From positions 1-33,149 of the forward strand of contig CALYAI010000005.1 of NCBI GenBank assembly GCA_944393475.1: 33,149 bases of DNA. The letters run 5' to 3'. The DNA comes from an uncultured Clostridia bacterium. Its GTDB lineage: Bacteria > Bacillota > Clostridia > TANB77 > CAG-508. Both the position numbers and the translations under genes were made by a program. Of this stretch, positions 5,001 to 13,330 are shown piece by piece (the first letter of the stretch is position 1; every line of letters starts with the position of its first letter). Below the pieces are notes generated by a model that was not told where the DNA came from, searched no databases, and was given only the letters and a program-made list of their open reading frames with translations.

Positions 5001-7572
5001 TTCCATTTTTAGTTATATTTTGTGGTGTTATTGTTGGTGTTTTTAGTCTATAGTAGTATGTTACTATTATTTGCTCTTCTGTCATAACTCCTGTTGCATT
5101 TGCTGGTAGTTTACTCGTTACAAGTTCATAGTTATTTGCAATATTGCTTGACTCACTCGTTTTATATTGATCATTTACTTTTCCATTTATAATTTCATCT
5201 GCTACTAATTGTCCTTTCTCTTTTGATGGCACTCTCTCCGTAGTATTCTCTATATAATGATGTATCAATACACTTGAATCTTTCTTTGTATAATATAGAT
5301 TTATTACGTTTTCTCCTGTTCCTATTGTTAATGTATCCTTATCTGCACTATTGTAATCATATCCATAAATTTTAATAACTTCACTTGCCGAATTTATTGT
5401 TGCTTTAAATGTTTGTCCATTTACTACTTTTGGCTTATTTAATTCTTTATTTGTATCTTTTTCTAAATAGTTTACTTTATAGCTTAAATCTGTTCTTTTG
5501 GTGTAATATAAATTAATTACATTTTCTCCCGTTCCTATCGTTAAGCTTTCTTTGTCTGCACTATCATAATTATATCCATCTATTGATACAACTTCATTTG
5601 CTGAAGTTATTACTGCTTGATATGTTTGTCCATTGACTACTTTTTGTGTCTTTATTTCTGTATTTGTTCCTTTTTCTAGATAATTTACTTTATAGCTTAA
5701 ATCCGTTCTTTTGGTGTAATATAAATTAATTACATTTTCTCCTGTTCCTATCGTTAAGGTATCTTTATCCGCACTATTATAATTATATCCATCTATTTTT
5801 ATTGCTTCATTTGCTGAAGTTATTACTGTTTGGAATGTTTGTCCATTGACTACTTTTTGTGTACTTAATACTTTATTGCTTCCTTTTTCTAAGTAATTTA
5901 CTTTATAACTTAAATCCGTTCTTTTTGTATAATATATATTTAAAACATTTCCACTAGTACCTAATGTTAAAGTTTCTTTATCCGCACTATCATAATTATA
6001 TCCATCTATGGATACCACTTCATCAGTTGCTCTTATTTGTGTATTTATAGGAACATCATCATCCGTTTTAGCTGTTTTTAATACTTTATTCGTTCCTTTT
6101 TCCAAATAATTTACTGTATAGCTAGTTGTTATTGGTGCAAGTTTAGGTGAGTTTACAGATAAATTTACACTTCCATTTAACGTTGCTTTTCCAAAGTTTG
6201 TATCATTAAATCCTTCAAAATGTGAAATTATATCAGGTCTTAACTTTACTTTTATTTTTAGTACAACCTCATTACCACATACGTAATTTTCATCATAGAA
6301 CAATATGTTTTGACCCGTAACTTTTGTTTGCATACTTGAAGATCCACCTGTTGCCTGAACATCGACAATTTCAAAGTAGTCTTGCACTGTATCGGAAATT
6401 GTACAATTTGTAATTACTTGTACCCCTGCCTCTTCAAAATCTTTATCATAACTAAAGTCTGCCGCATATTTTTTATTTGCATATGGCAGATTCATAGCTC
6501 CATCTACATTAACTTCTTTTCCTTCTTCCCATTTTTTTAAGCTTTCTTCACTTAATACTAAATCTGCCTCACCATAATTTTCTGGATTAAGTACACCTAT
6601 TATGACATTCATCCATGTACTTTTGTATGCATAACTTGGCCATCTAATAATTATATTCGGATTTGATTGCTGTTTTGAACTTTGCGACATCGAAAAATAT
6701 CTATCTCCATATTCTTCTTCTATAAAATTAAAGTATTTTTCTGTAGCATATTCCATTCCCCAACTATCACTTTCATTAAGATATATTGCATCGCAAGAAA
6801 CATATATCGCAGTTGGATTATTTATTAAATTATCTTTACTTATATAACTATCTCCTACATTTCCAAATAAATATTTCTGTATTGCATATGGAATACTATT
6901 TATAAAGTGAGGATATTCATAACCACTTTCTTTTACCGTTCTAACATAATTTCTAACTTCTTCTTCTGTAGATTTAGAAGAAAATGTATGAACTCCTAAA
7001 ATTCCTTCTTCGTAATAGTTATTAATTGCAATAAAATCAACCTTATCATAAAATTTTATTAATGTTAAAATATTTTTTACTACTATATCTTCTGTTAATC
7101 CGTGGGCATAACACATAGTTGCTACATATAAAGCACTAGTGTCTTCTAACTCTTCAATTTGTTTTGCCTTGATTGTAATTAACGCTTCTCCGTTTTGTTT
7201 ATCCGTCCATTCTGCACTTTTTTCTAAATAACTTCCATCATCAATTGATATATCTTGGTAATTTTTCTGGTATGCATCAGATATATCTGCAGTTGTTAAT
7301 TCCGATGTTTTCTTATATCCATCACTATATGTTGTAGCTTGAAAGTTATTTGATTCTTCTAATTTGTAATTCTCGCTCTGATTTTTATATTTAAAAATAT
7401 TAGAACATGCTATACCAATAACTATTATTGCTAATATTAATATTGCTATTAATATACTTTTTTTACTTTTTAGTAAAGAAAGTATACGTGTGTGTGTGCG
7501 TGTGTGTGTTACAGTACCAAGGCTTTCAGAGTTTATCTTTTTGTTTTTGTTCTTTTTTTTCATCTCTTTCAC
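2077..7572 (-). CDS. Giant membrane-anchored surface protein with MucBP-like repeats
   Basis: 1831 residues. GTG start at 7572, chosen because AGGAG lies 6 nt upstream; an ATG nine bases downstream is less well spaced. Residues 1-37 are basic and include THTRTHTR, encoded by a GT/CA tract; 38-56 form a signal-anchor helix. About 119-330 resembles a von Willebrand A domain (opening EWTDKQNGEALITIK) in which the metal-binding DxSxS is absent. About 384-480 is an adhesin-like beta domain. Four tandem 71-residue repeats (484-767, each beginning SY[TK]VNYLEK) are followed by a MucBP-like module (768-843), a DUF11-like region (850-985), a Cna-B-like domain (987-1090) and seven further MucBP-like modules (1095-1637, most ending YYYxxx). 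A DUF11-like domain (1643-1790), a helix (1798-1822) and a Lys-rich tail close the protein. There is no LPXTG, so it is probably held by its membrane helices. Likely an adhesin; the ligand is unknown. Confidence 0.85.
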   Translation of the reverse strand: MKEMKKKNKNKKINSESLGTVTHTRTHTRILSLLKSKKSILIAILILAIIVIGIACSNIFKYKNQSENYKLEESNNFQATTYSDGYKKTSELTTADISDAYQKNYQDISIDDGSYLEKSAEWTDKQNGEALITIKAKQIEELEDTSALYVATMCYAHGLTEDIVVKNILTLIKFYDKVDFIAINNYYEEGILGVHTFSSKSTEEEVRNYVRTVKESGYEYPHFINSIPYAIQKYLFGNVGDSYISKDNLINNPTAIYVSCDAIYLNESDSWGMEYATEKYFNFIEEEYGDRYFSMSQSSKQQSNPNIIIRWPSYAYKSTWMNVIIGVLNPENYGEADLVLSEESLKKWEEGKEVNVDGAMNLPYANKKYAADFSYDKDFEEAGVQVITNCTISDTVQDYFEIVDVQATGGSSSMQTKVTGQNILFYDENYVCGNEVVLKIKVKLRPDIISHFEGFNDTNFGKATLNGSVNLSVNSPKLAPITTSYTVNYLEKGTNKVLKTAKTDDDVPINTQIRATDEVVSIDGYNYDSADKETLTLGTSGNVLNIYYTKRTDLSYKVNYLEKGSNKVLSTQKVVNGQTFQTVITSANEAIKIDGYNYNSADKDTLTIGTGENVINLYYTKRTDLSYKVNYLEKGTNTEIKTQKVVNGQTYQAVITSANEVVSIDGYNYDSADKESLTIGTGENVINLYYTKRTDLSYKVNYLEKDTNKELNKPKVVNGQTFKATINSASEVIKIYGYDYNSADKDTLTIGTGENVINLYYTKKDSSVLIHHYIENTTERVPSKEKGQLVADEIINGKVNDQYKTSESSNIANNYELVTSKLPANATGVMTEEQIIVTYYYRLKTPTITPQNITKNGTTKIENLTDEITYNISYKVSLVDYIGESEVTIVDTLAYPIDEAKSDLAGGTYNPISKTITWIETIKDIDSYENKNSDITINKTIKVVYMGISQETTNIKNTVKGSIKTKTPEKEFGETTANTTTSTEFLVNIPVSKVWEDDSNKLGQRPTKITFKLTGSDGSEYTKELGKPGTAGTTTTQDQTNPNKWNDIFTDLPKYDENNQEIKYMLTELNGDLTYYEASLDSTGRVVTNTNKYGKVTVHYYIMRTDGSTTTNRVPNSQGQEIPDVIIEGKEGEEYHTTWANDVNEKYELVTSKLPTNATGTIEKYNEEKPQEVIYYYRLKPAKVIIHYLEKDTNQVLTNDEQIDGHVDDKYNTNEAHKKDTIEKDGKKYTLVSDSGNTEGTMTVADTNVTYYYLQNTKATVRYVARDPETHKEIKDLESPTTKEGLVGDEFVTNSKDFLGYKLVESPEHTTIKMTKEEQTLIYYYEPVYTGLLENHIDDKTGKILYTEEHEVQVGDRYNIPSKEFEGYDLVTTKLPTNAEGTMGEELVTVNYYYIKKAVLEVHYVDIYTKEPLTEKIVDSTKHEGDLYTTEQKEFDNYDLVELPANKDGTIQVETDESGNITNNKTIVIYYYSQRAVVEEHHIDNLTGKDIEKPTIHNGHVGDEYDIPSKEFLSYQLIEEDEEGNSKLPANSKGTMAAKKIVVNYYYNQPAKVIVHYVEKATGKELEELNEETGELQSSQVLIEGFNQDEYTTDAKEFKYYTLIESPENKEGKMNVEIVEDEEKNKTVNNTIDVYYYYQAKPFNVGVEKEITGIVVNGETRTPTNGRLERVEIYRKDVEKTNVQIMYKIRVINSGEVEGAVTIEDKIPEGMSVANNDGTWEEKDGVLRKIIEEINPGEIKEYTVVLNWNTAENNMGEKDNVVSIVDTQNIPGFTDNNDKDNTSNANVIMAVETGEVPIGLIIALAGLVALEGITLRYAVVLTKKQKKSNKK
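5272..6123 (-). repeat. Four tandem 213-bp repeats within the surface protein gene
   Basis: Codons for residues 484-767 consist of four in-frame units of exactly 71 residues starting at 484, 555, 626 and 697. Each reads SY-VNYLEK...G[YD]-Y-SADK-[TS]LT-GT-[GE]NV-N-YYTK. Nucleotide identity between units 2 and 3 is visibly high; unit 1 is the most diverged (SYTVNYLEKGTNKVLKTAKT). Confidence 0.9.
7488..7509. repeat. GT dinucleotide microsatellite in the 5' coding region
   Basis: Eleven GT-type units with one interruption (GC at 7498-7499), encoding THTRTHTR at residues 22-29 of the surface protein. An 8-base A homopolymer (7553-7560 on the minus strand) also lies within the first codons. Gain or loss of one unit would shift the frame and silence the gene. 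Confidence 0.9.
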
Positions 7573-7630
7573 CCAATTCTCCTATAATAATTTTATTATA
7601 TCTATTATATATACATATTTGCATAAGTAA

Positions 7631-7672
7631 ATAGCACATTGGCTCTATAATTCAACCAATGTGCTATCTTTT
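7631..7672. terminator. Perfect inverted repeat between pflA and the surface protein gene
   Basis: ATAGCACATTGG (7631-7642) and CCAATGTGCTAT (7656-7667) form a 12-bp stem with a 13-nt loop. On the minus strand, where it would end the pfl transcript, the tail is TTTACTTA; on the plus strand the tail is CTTTTT. It is probably the pfl terminator, but its better T-run faces the plus strand, where there is no gene to terminate. Confidence 0.5.
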
Positions 7673-7715
7673 TACGGAAGCTATCTTTAGCAATTTATAT
7701 TATTTTTTTATTACA

Positions 7716-8438
7716 TTAGTACAATTCCAAAATTTCCTTTGCTTTTCTTATATCTTCATTTGTTGGTATTTTTACATTCTCAAATTCATATGGAATATTC
7801 ATTTCTTCCCACTTGAATTTTCCTAAATTATGATATGGTAAGATTTCCACTCTTGTAACTGTTTCTAAGGAATCAATAAACTTCTTTAATTCTTTTAAAT
7901 CTTCTTCTTTATCTGTATAACCTGGAATTAAAACTTGTCTTATCCACATTTTCTTCCCATGGTCACTTAAATATCTTGCAAATTCTAATTCTTCCTTATT
8001 AGATCTTCCTATTAAATCTTTACAAATATCATCATTTATACATTTTATATCTAATAAAAATAGATCTGTAAGTTCTATTACCTCTTTAATTTTATCTGTG
8101 ATCGGTAGATTTCCAGAGGTATCTATTGCAACATTTATATTTCTCTTTTTCATTTCTTTTAGCAATGTTATTAATGCATCTGGTTGAAGAAGTGGCTCTC
8201 CACCACTAACTGTAATACCTCCATTACCTCTCATGTATGCTGTATATCTTTCTATCCTTTTTACAACATCTTTTATATCATAAATTGCTCCACTATTTAC
8301 GTCCCATGTATCACGATTTTGGCAATACTTACATTTCAGATGACATCCTTGAGTAAATATTACAAACCTTATTCCTGGTCCATCAACCGCACCAAGTGTT
8401 TCGAAAGAATGTATCCTCATTTGATTTTTTACGTCCAT
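7716..8438 (-). CDS. pflA: Pyruvate formate-lyase activating enzyme
   Basis: 240 residues, near the usual 246. It is a radical SAM protein: the cluster-binding CX3CX2C is CHLKCKYC (Cys32, Cys36, Cys39), preceded by GAVDGPGIRFVIFTQG, which is diagnostic for PflA, and followed by the SAM-binding GGITVSGGEP. It generates the glycyl radical on PflB under anaerobic conditions. The frame is open to 8516, but the start at 8438 has GGAGG at the right distance and gives the family's usual N-terminus; the extra 26 residues have no counterpart in known PflA. It lies 64 bp downstream of pflB and probably shares its transcript. Confidence 0.95.
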   Translation of the reverse strand: MDVKNQMRIHSFETLGAVDGPGIRFVIFTQGCHLKCKYCQNRDTWDVNSGAIYDIKDVVKRIERYTAYMRGNGGITVSGGEPLLQPDALITLLKEMKKRNINVAIDTSGNLPITDKIKEVIELTDLFLLDIKCINDDICKDLIGRSNKEELEFARYLSDHGKKMWIRQVLIPGYTDKEEDLKELKKFIDSLETVTRVEILPYHNLGKFKWEEMNIPYEFENVKIPTNEDIRKAKEILELY

Positions 8439-8459
8439 ATTTCCTCCAATCATAAATAT

Positions 8460-8495
8460 AGGGATTTTAAGGATGTGCATCATCCCTAAATCCCT
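8460..8495 (-). other. Intercistronic hairpin between pflB and pflA
   Basis: AGGGATTTTAAGGATG (8460-8475) and CATCCCTAAATCCCT (8481-8495) pair almost completely, around a 5-nt loop. No T-run follows on the minus strand, so it is more likely an RNA processing or stability element that sets different levels of pflB and pflA than a terminator. Confidence 0.55.
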
Positions 8496-8502
8496 GATTA
8501 TT

Positions 8503-10746
8503 TTATATTCTTTCATGAATTGTTCTGTTTATTACATCTAATTGTTGTTCTCTTGTTAATTTAACAAAGTTTACAGCATATCCAGATACACGAACTGTTA
8601 ATTGAGGATATTTTTCTGGATGTTCCATTGCATCTTCTAGTAATTTTCTATCAAATACATTTACATTTATATGATGTCCTGTTTGTATAAAATATCCTTG
8701 TAGCATATTTACCATATTTGTAATTTGTGTATCCTTATCTTTTCCTAATGTTCCAGGTGTTATTGCAAATGTATATGATATTCCATCTTCTGAATATTCA
8801 TATGGTAATTTTGCAATAGAGTTCATAGAAGCAAGTGCTCCATTAACATCTCTTCCATGTAATGGGTTTGCACCTGGTCCAAATGGTTCTCCTGCTCTTC
8901 TTCCATCTGGAGTATTTCCTGTTGCTTTACCATAAACAACATTTGATGTTATTGTTAATATTGATAATGTGTGTTTAGAATTTCTATATGTTTGATGTTT
9001 TTGTAATTTTCTTAAGAATGTTTTTACTAATTCTACTGCAATATTATCTACTCTGTCATCATCATTTCCGAATTTAGGGAAATCTCCCTCTACTTTATAG
9101 TCTACAGCTAATCCTTCTTCGTTTCTGATTACTTTTACTTTAGCATATTTTATTGCAGAAAGTGAATCAGCAACTACTGATAAACCTGCAATTCCGCAAG
9201 CCATTGTTCTTAAAACATCTTCATCTCTATCATGTAAAGCCATTTCTAATGCTTCATATGAATATTTGTCATGCATATAATGTATTGCATTTAAAGCTTT
9301 TATATATATTTTTGCTACATAATCCATCATTTGATCAAATTTTGCAATTACTTCATTATAGTCAAGATATTCTGATGTTATTGGCTCAAACATTGGTGTT
9401 ATTTGTTTTCCAGATATTTCATCTTTTCCACCATTAATTGCATATAGCAATGTTTTAGCAAGATTTGCTCTTGCTCCAAAGAATTGCATTTGTTTTCCAA
9501 TCTTCATAGCAGAAACACAACATGCTATTCCATAATCATCTCCAAGAGTTATTCTCATTAAATCATCATTTTCATATTGTATTGAAGATGTGTCTATTGA
9601 TACTTTTGCACAATATCTTTTAAATGATTCTGGTAAATCTTTTGACCATAATACTGTTAGATTTGGTTCTGGAGCTGCTCCTAGGTTTTCTAGAGTATGA
9701 AGTACTCTGTATGAGTTCTTAGTAACTAAAGTTCTACCATCAATTCCCATTCCTCCGATACTTTCTGTTACCCAAACTGGATCTCCACTGAATAATTCAT
9801 TATATTCAGGAGCTCTTAAGAATCTTACTAATCTTAATTTTATTATAAATTGATCCATCAATGATTGTGCTTCTTCTTCTGTTAATAATCCATTTTCTAG
9901 ATCTCTTTGAATATATATATCTAAGAATGTTGATGTTCTTCCTAGGCTCATTGCTGCACCATTCTGATCTTTAATTGCAGCTAAATATCCAAAATATAAC
10001 CATTGTATTGCTTCTTTTGCATTAGAAGCTGGTTTTGATATGTCAAATCCGTATGATTCAGCCATTTTCTTTAATTGCTTTAAAGCCTTAATTTGGTCTG
10101 CAACTTCTTCTCTTTCACGAATAACTTTTTCTGTGAATTCATCCGTATTTAGTGATGTATCCAATAATTTTTGTTTATCTTCTATTAATACATCAACACC
10201 ATATAGTGCAACTCTTCTATAATCACCTATAATTCTTCCTCTACCATATCCGTCTGGAAGACCTGTAATTAGGTGTGAACTTCTTGCTGCTCTTATATCC
10301 TTTGTATATACATCGAATACCCCATCGTTATGAGTTTTTCTTAGTGTATGATATATATATTCTACTTCATCATCAACTTTGTATCCATAACTTTCAGCTG
10401 ATTTTTCTACTATTCTTATTCCTCCATTTGGCATTATTGCTCTTTTTAATGGAGCATCTGTTTGAAGACCTACTATTTCTTCTAAGTCTTTATTTATATA
10501 TCCTGGTTCATAAGCATCTATTCTTGAAGGTGTTTTGCAATCTGCATCTAAAACTCCCTTTTCTACTTCTTTTTTATAAAGTTCTAGTACTTCGTCCCAT
10601 AATTTTTTAGATTTTTCTGAAACTCCCTTTAAAAAGCTTTCGTCGCCTTCATAAGGTGTGTAGTTAGATTGAATAAATCCTCTAACATCTATTTCCTTAG
10701 TCCATTCGCCTTCTTTTTTAAAGCCGTTCCATTCTTTAAATTCCAT
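8503..10746 (-). CDS. pflB: Formate C-acetyltransferase (pyruvate formate-lyase)
   Basis: 747 residues, the normal PflB length. Both catalytic elements are present: adjacent Cys409-Cys410 in [16 protein letters not shown], and the glycyl-radical site [10 protein letters not shown] with Gly722. The enzyme turns pyruvate and CoA into acetyl-CoA and formate in anaerobic fermentation. The start at 10746 is preceded by AGGAGG and begins MEFKEWNGF, as in homologues; the frame continues upstream to 10863 but that region contains the promoter. The activase gene follows directly on the same strand. Confidence 0.98.
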   Translation of the reverse strand: MEFKEWNGFKKEGEWTKEIDVRGFIQSNYTPYEGDESFLKGVSEKSKKLWDEVLELYKKEVEKGVLDADCKTPSRIDAYEPGYINKDLEEIVGLQTDAPLKRAIMPNGGIRIVEKSAESYGYKVDDEVEYIYHTLRKTHNDGVFDVYTKDIRAARSSHLITGLPDGYGRGRIIGDYRRVALYGVDVLIEDKQKLLDTSLNTDEFTEKVIREREEVADQIKALKQLKKMAESYGFDISKPASNAKEAIQWLYFGYLAAIKDQNGAAMSLGRTSTFLDIYIQRDLENGLLTEEEAQSLMDQFIIKLRLVRFLRAPEYNELFSGDPVWVTESIGGMGIDGRTLVTKNSYRVLHTLENLGAAPEPNLTVLWSKDLPESFKRYCAKVSIDTSSIQYENDDLMRITLGDDYGIACCVSAMKIGKQMQFFGARANLAKTLLYAINGGKDEISGKQITPMFEPITSEYLDYNEVIAKFDQMMDYVAKIYIKALNAIHYMHDKYSYEALEMALHDRDEDVLRTMACGIAGLSVVADSLSAIKYAKVKVIRNEEGLAVDYKVEGDFPKFGNDDDRVDNIAVELVKTFLRKLQKHQTYRNSKHTLSILTITSNVVYGKATGNTPDGRRAGEPFGPGANPLHGRDVNGALASMNSIAKLPYEYSEDGISYTFAITPGTLGKDKDTQITNMVNMLQGYFIQTGHHINVNVFDRKLLEDAMEHPEKYPQLTVRVSGYAVNFVKLTREQQLDVINRTIHERI

Positions 10747-10786
10747 TTTATACCTCCTATTTTTATATTTTTCCATACCTTCTATC

Positions 10787-10815
10787 ATCATACCATAAGT
10801 GATAATAAGTATCAA
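10787..10815 (-). promoter_or_regulatory. Sigma-A promoter of pflB-pflA
   Basis: On the minus strand: TTGATA (10810-10815), 17-nt spacer, TATGAT (10787-10792) with an extended TGG upstream of the -10. Transcription would start about 33 nt before the pflB start codon. No clear Rex or Fnr operator was recognised. Confidence 0.7.
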
Positions 10816-10960
10816 TAAGATATTAAAAAAATTTAATAATATTTTGTCGATATTTTGGAACAATAATATAAATTGATTAATTAATATTTACCGAATAGTT
10901 TCTTCTAGCGTTTTTATTTAAATGCTATATTGTGTTTATCAGTTTTTATGGAGGAACATT

Positions 10961-11290
10961 ATGGGGTTAGATTATTCTATTATTGGAGAACGCTTAAAAC
11001 AAGCAAGACTTGCTAAGAAGATGACTCAAGAAAATTTAGCAGAAGAGCTTGATGTGTCAGTCGCTTTTTTAAGTCGTGTTGAGCGCGGACACTCACATCT
11101 AAATTTAAACAGATTGTCTCAGGTTTGTAAACTATTAGATGTTTCAGAAGGTTATATTTTATCTGGAAGTTCTGAAGATTCAAGAACATATCTAGATGAA
11201 GACTTCAAAAAAATATTAGATAAATGCTCTCCAGAAAAGCAAAGACTTATTTATAATATTGCAAAAACAATTGCCGAAGATGAGAATTAA
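10961..11290 (+). CDS. XRE-family helix-turn-helix regulator
   Basis: 109 residues. A Cro/C1-type HTH occupies about residues 7-61 (IGERLKQARLAKKMTQENLAEELDVSVAFLSRVERGHSHLNLNRL), followed by a short C-terminal helical segment for dimerisation. Start at 10961 follows GGAGGAACATT; the frame opens earlier, at 10922, but that part has no ribosome site. It is transcribed away from pflB and converges on the S4 protein gene, its stop codon abutting that gene's stop codon. Targets are unknown; it could act on itself or on the divergent pfl promoter. Confidence 0.85.
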   Translation: MGLDYSIIGERLKQARLAKKMTQENLAEELDVSVAFLSRVERGHSHLNLNRLSQVCKLLDVSEGYILSGSSEDSRTYLDEDFKKILDKCSPEKQRLIYNIAKTIAEDEN

Positions 11291-11527
11291 TTACAATAAT
11301 TCTATCATCTCCGGCATATTCTTTCCTAATGTTTTTGGAATTTCTATAATTTTGAATTTAGAAATTTTTTCTCCAAATTTTATTTCTACTATATCACCGA
11401 TTTTTACATCATAACTTGGTTTAACCTGTTTACCATTTACAGATATTCTTCCCATATCTGCCATTTCATTTGCTATTGTTCTTCTTTTAATTACCCTTGC
11501 TACTTTTAAAAATTTGTCTATCCTCAT
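11291..11527 (-). CDS. rqcP: S4-domain RNA-binding protein, RqcP/YabO-like
   Basis: 78 residues, almost entirely an S4 RNA-binding domain: MRIDKFLKVARVIKRRTIANEMADMGRI is the helical RNA-binding half, followed by VNGKQVKPSYDVKIGDIVEI. Small stand-alone S4 proteins of this type (YabO, now RqcP; Hsp15 in Gram-negatives) bind the stalled 50S-tRNA complex and assist C-terminal tailing in ribosome-associated quality control. ATG at 11527 has GGAG upstream, embedded in the end of the preceding gene (2 bp between stop and start), so the two are translationally coupled. Confidence 0.85.
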   Translation of the reverse strand: MRIDKFLKVARVIKRRTIANEMADMGRISVNGKQVKPSYDVKIGDIVEIKFGEKISKFKIIEIPKTLGKNMPEMIELL

Positions 11528-11529
11528 AT

Positions 11530-11916
11530 TTATCTCCTTCTATAACATCCACTAAAAGTTCCCATGTTTTTAGAATTATTTAATTGATTAATTCTTGCAT
11601 TAACACTTAATGTATTAGTATTATTTCCATTATTACAATTATTATTTATTTCATTATTGCAATCCCTAGTGCAATTGCCTATACTTCTTAAAATTTTATG
11701 CATATATTTGCTAATCCAAGCAGTTACAAATGATATTAAAGAATAAATTATAGCCAGTATAAAATATGCTGTGCTGGAAGCAATTATGGCAAGTAATAAC
11801 ATTACTGCAAATGCAATAGCTGCAACTAATATTGGACAATCTAATAATTTTTCTAATGCAATTGAAATTACTATTACTGCAAATGGTATTGCAAAAAATA
11901 CTAATAAAACATTCAT
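11530..11916 (-). CDS. Small membrane protein, DUF2651-like, with Asn/Cys-rich tail
   Basis: 128 residues. Residues 1-66 are strongly hydrophobic with about three membrane helices (ending in ILAIIYSLISFVTAWI) and resemble the YbeC/DUF2651 type of small Bacillus membrane proteins; I am not certain of that link. The remaining third is hydrophilic, with Cys82, Cys86, Cys94 and a run of Asn (residues about 87-103), then GTFSGCYRRR. It sits between truA and the rqcP-like gene on the same strand. Function unknown. The weak AAGGA site lies about 10 nt upstream of the ATG. Confidence 0.7.
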   Translation of the reverse strand: MNVLLVFFAIPFAVIVISIALEKLLDCPILVAAIAFAVMLLLAIIASSTAYFILAIIYSLISFVTAWISKYMHKILRSIGNCTRDCNNEINNNCNNGNNTNTLSVNARINQLNNSKNMGTFSGCYRRR

Positions 11917-11984
11917 AATAATTCAAATCCTTCCAATTTTTATATTATTTGCTTTATATATATTATGAATATTTATTTATTTTG

Positions 11985-12725
11985 TTACTTACCATAATCA
12001 ACTTCTACTAAGTATAGTCCTTGTGGTGGCAATGTTTTTCCTGCCCTTTGCCTATCTTTTGATTCTATTATTTCCGTTATCTCTTCTGGCTTAATTTTTC
12101 CAAGTCCAACTTCCAATAAAGTTCCAGCAATTATTCTTACCATATTATATAAGAAACCATTTCCTGTAAGCTCTATATTTATTCTTTCTCCATTTTTTTC
12201 TACTTTTGCAGAATATATTGTCCTTATACTGCTTTTACTACTAGTTCCACTAGCCTTAAAACCAGAAAAGTCATGTTCACCAACAAAATATTTAGCTGCC
12301 TCTTGCATCTTTACTATATCTAATGGAATTTTAAAATTATATTCCAAATTTCTATATATTGCACTTCCTGTTTCTGAATTATTAATTACATATCTATATG
12401 TTTTCTTTTTACAATTATATCTGCTATGGAATCTTTCTGGTACTTCTTCTGCTTTTTTTACCACTATTGATTTTTTTAACCTAGAATTAATGGCTATTGC
12501 GAATTTTTCTATTGGAATATTAGAATTAGTTTTGAAATTTGCTACTTGTCCTAAAGCATGTACTCCCGCATCTGTTCTCCCAGAACCAATAAGTTCTATA
12601 TCTTCTTTGGTTATATCAGAAATAACTCTTTCTAAATTTCCTTGAATATTTAATTTGTTTGGCTGTTTTTGCCAGCCATTAAATTCTTTTCCATCATATT
12701 CAATTGTTAATTTTATATTTCTCAT
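11985..12725 (-). CDS. truA: tRNA pseudouridine(38-40) synthase
   Basis: 246 residues, the standard TruA length. It has the N-terminal [17 protein letters not shown] and the catalytic motif [15 protein letters not shown] with the nucleophile Asp52, and the conserved [17 protein letters not shown] region. It converts uridines 38-40 in the anticodon arm of many tRNAs. The start overlaps the recR stop by 4 bp (ATGA), indicating translational coupling in the dnaX-ybaB-recR-truA run. Confidence 0.97.
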   Translation of the reverse strand: MRNIKLTIEYDGKEFNGWQKQPNKLNIQGNLERVISDITKEDIELIGSGRTDAGVHALGQVANFKTNSNIPIEKFAIAINSRLKKSIVVKKAEEVPERFHSRYNCKKKTYRYVINNSETGSAIYRNLEYNFKIPLDIVKMQEAAKYFVGEHDFSGFKASGTSSKSSIRTIYSAKVEKNGERINIELTGNGFLYNMVRIIAGTLLEVGLGKIKPEEITEIIESKDRQRAGKTLPPQGLYLVEVDYGK

Positions 12726-13321
12726 ATTTCTCTACGTCCTTCTAATGCTTGTAGCAATGTAATTTCATCTGTATATTCTAGGTCTCCTCCTACTGGAATT
12801 CCTCTTGCAATTCTTGTTACTTTTATTCCAAGTGGTTTTATTAATTTTGATAAGTACATTGCTGTTGCTTCTCCTTCTACTCTTGGATTTGTAGCTAAAA
12901 TTACTTCTTTTACTTCCCCTGTTTGTAGTCTTGCTAATAATTCTTTTATCTTAATATCGTCAGGCCCCACACCATTCATTGGTGAAATCGAACCATGCAA
13001 AACATGGTATACTCCTTTATATTCGTGTGTTTTTTCCATTGCAATAATATCTTTTACATCTTCTACAACACAAATTATTGATTTATCTCTTTTTGGATTT
13101 GCACAAATCATGCATGGATCTGTATCCGAAATATTAAAACATACTGAACAATATTTTAAATTCTTTCTCGCTTCTTCTATTGCTTTTACAAATTCTTCAG
13201 CAGTCTCGTCACTACAATTTAGCATATAAAATGCTAGTCTTGTAGCTGTTTTATTCCCTATACTTGGTAATTTTTCGAAATTTTCTATTAGTTTTTCTAT
13301 TGATGGTGAATATATAGACAT
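12722..13321 (-). CDS. recR: Recombination mediator protein RecR
   Basis: 199 residues, typical for RecR. An N-terminal helix-hairpin-helix ([21 protein letters not shown]) is followed by a four-Cys zinc site (Cys58, Cys61, Cys70, Cys73) and a Toprim domain ([14 protein letters not shown]). RecR works with RecO/RecF to load RecA at gaps. Start at 13321 has an AAGGAG site. It lies 9 bp after ybaB and overlaps truA. Confidence 0.97.
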   Translation of the reverse strand: MSIYSPSIEKLIENFEKLPSIGNKTATRLAFYMLNCSDETAEEFVKAIEEARKNLKYCSVCFNISDTDPCMICANPKRDKSIICVVEDVKDIIAMEKTHEYKGVYHVLHGSISPMNGVGPDDIKIKELLARLQTGEVKEVILATNPRVEGEATAMYLSKLIKPLGIKVTRIARGIPVGGDLEYTDEITLLQALEGRREI

Positions 13322-13330
13322 CTTTACTCC

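Noticed and set aside
2264..5012. Series of plus-strand reading frames up to 327 codons, very rich in Leu, Phe and Ser, opposite the giant surface protein gene
   Set aside because: They mirror the codon bias of the minus-strand gene (Lys/Glu/Asn/Thr/Tyr-rich), have no ribosome sites or recognisable domains, and overlap one another in several frames.
5272..6123. CRISPR-like array
   Set aside because: Repeats are 213 bp, directly adjacent, in frame and coding; there are no unique spacers.
11711..11926. Alternative minus-strand 71-codon frame rich in Cys, Asn and Ile overlapping the small membrane protein
   Set aside because: The other frame gives coherent membrane helices and continues to a coupled stop/start with the rqcP-like gene; this one looks like an out-of-frame reading.
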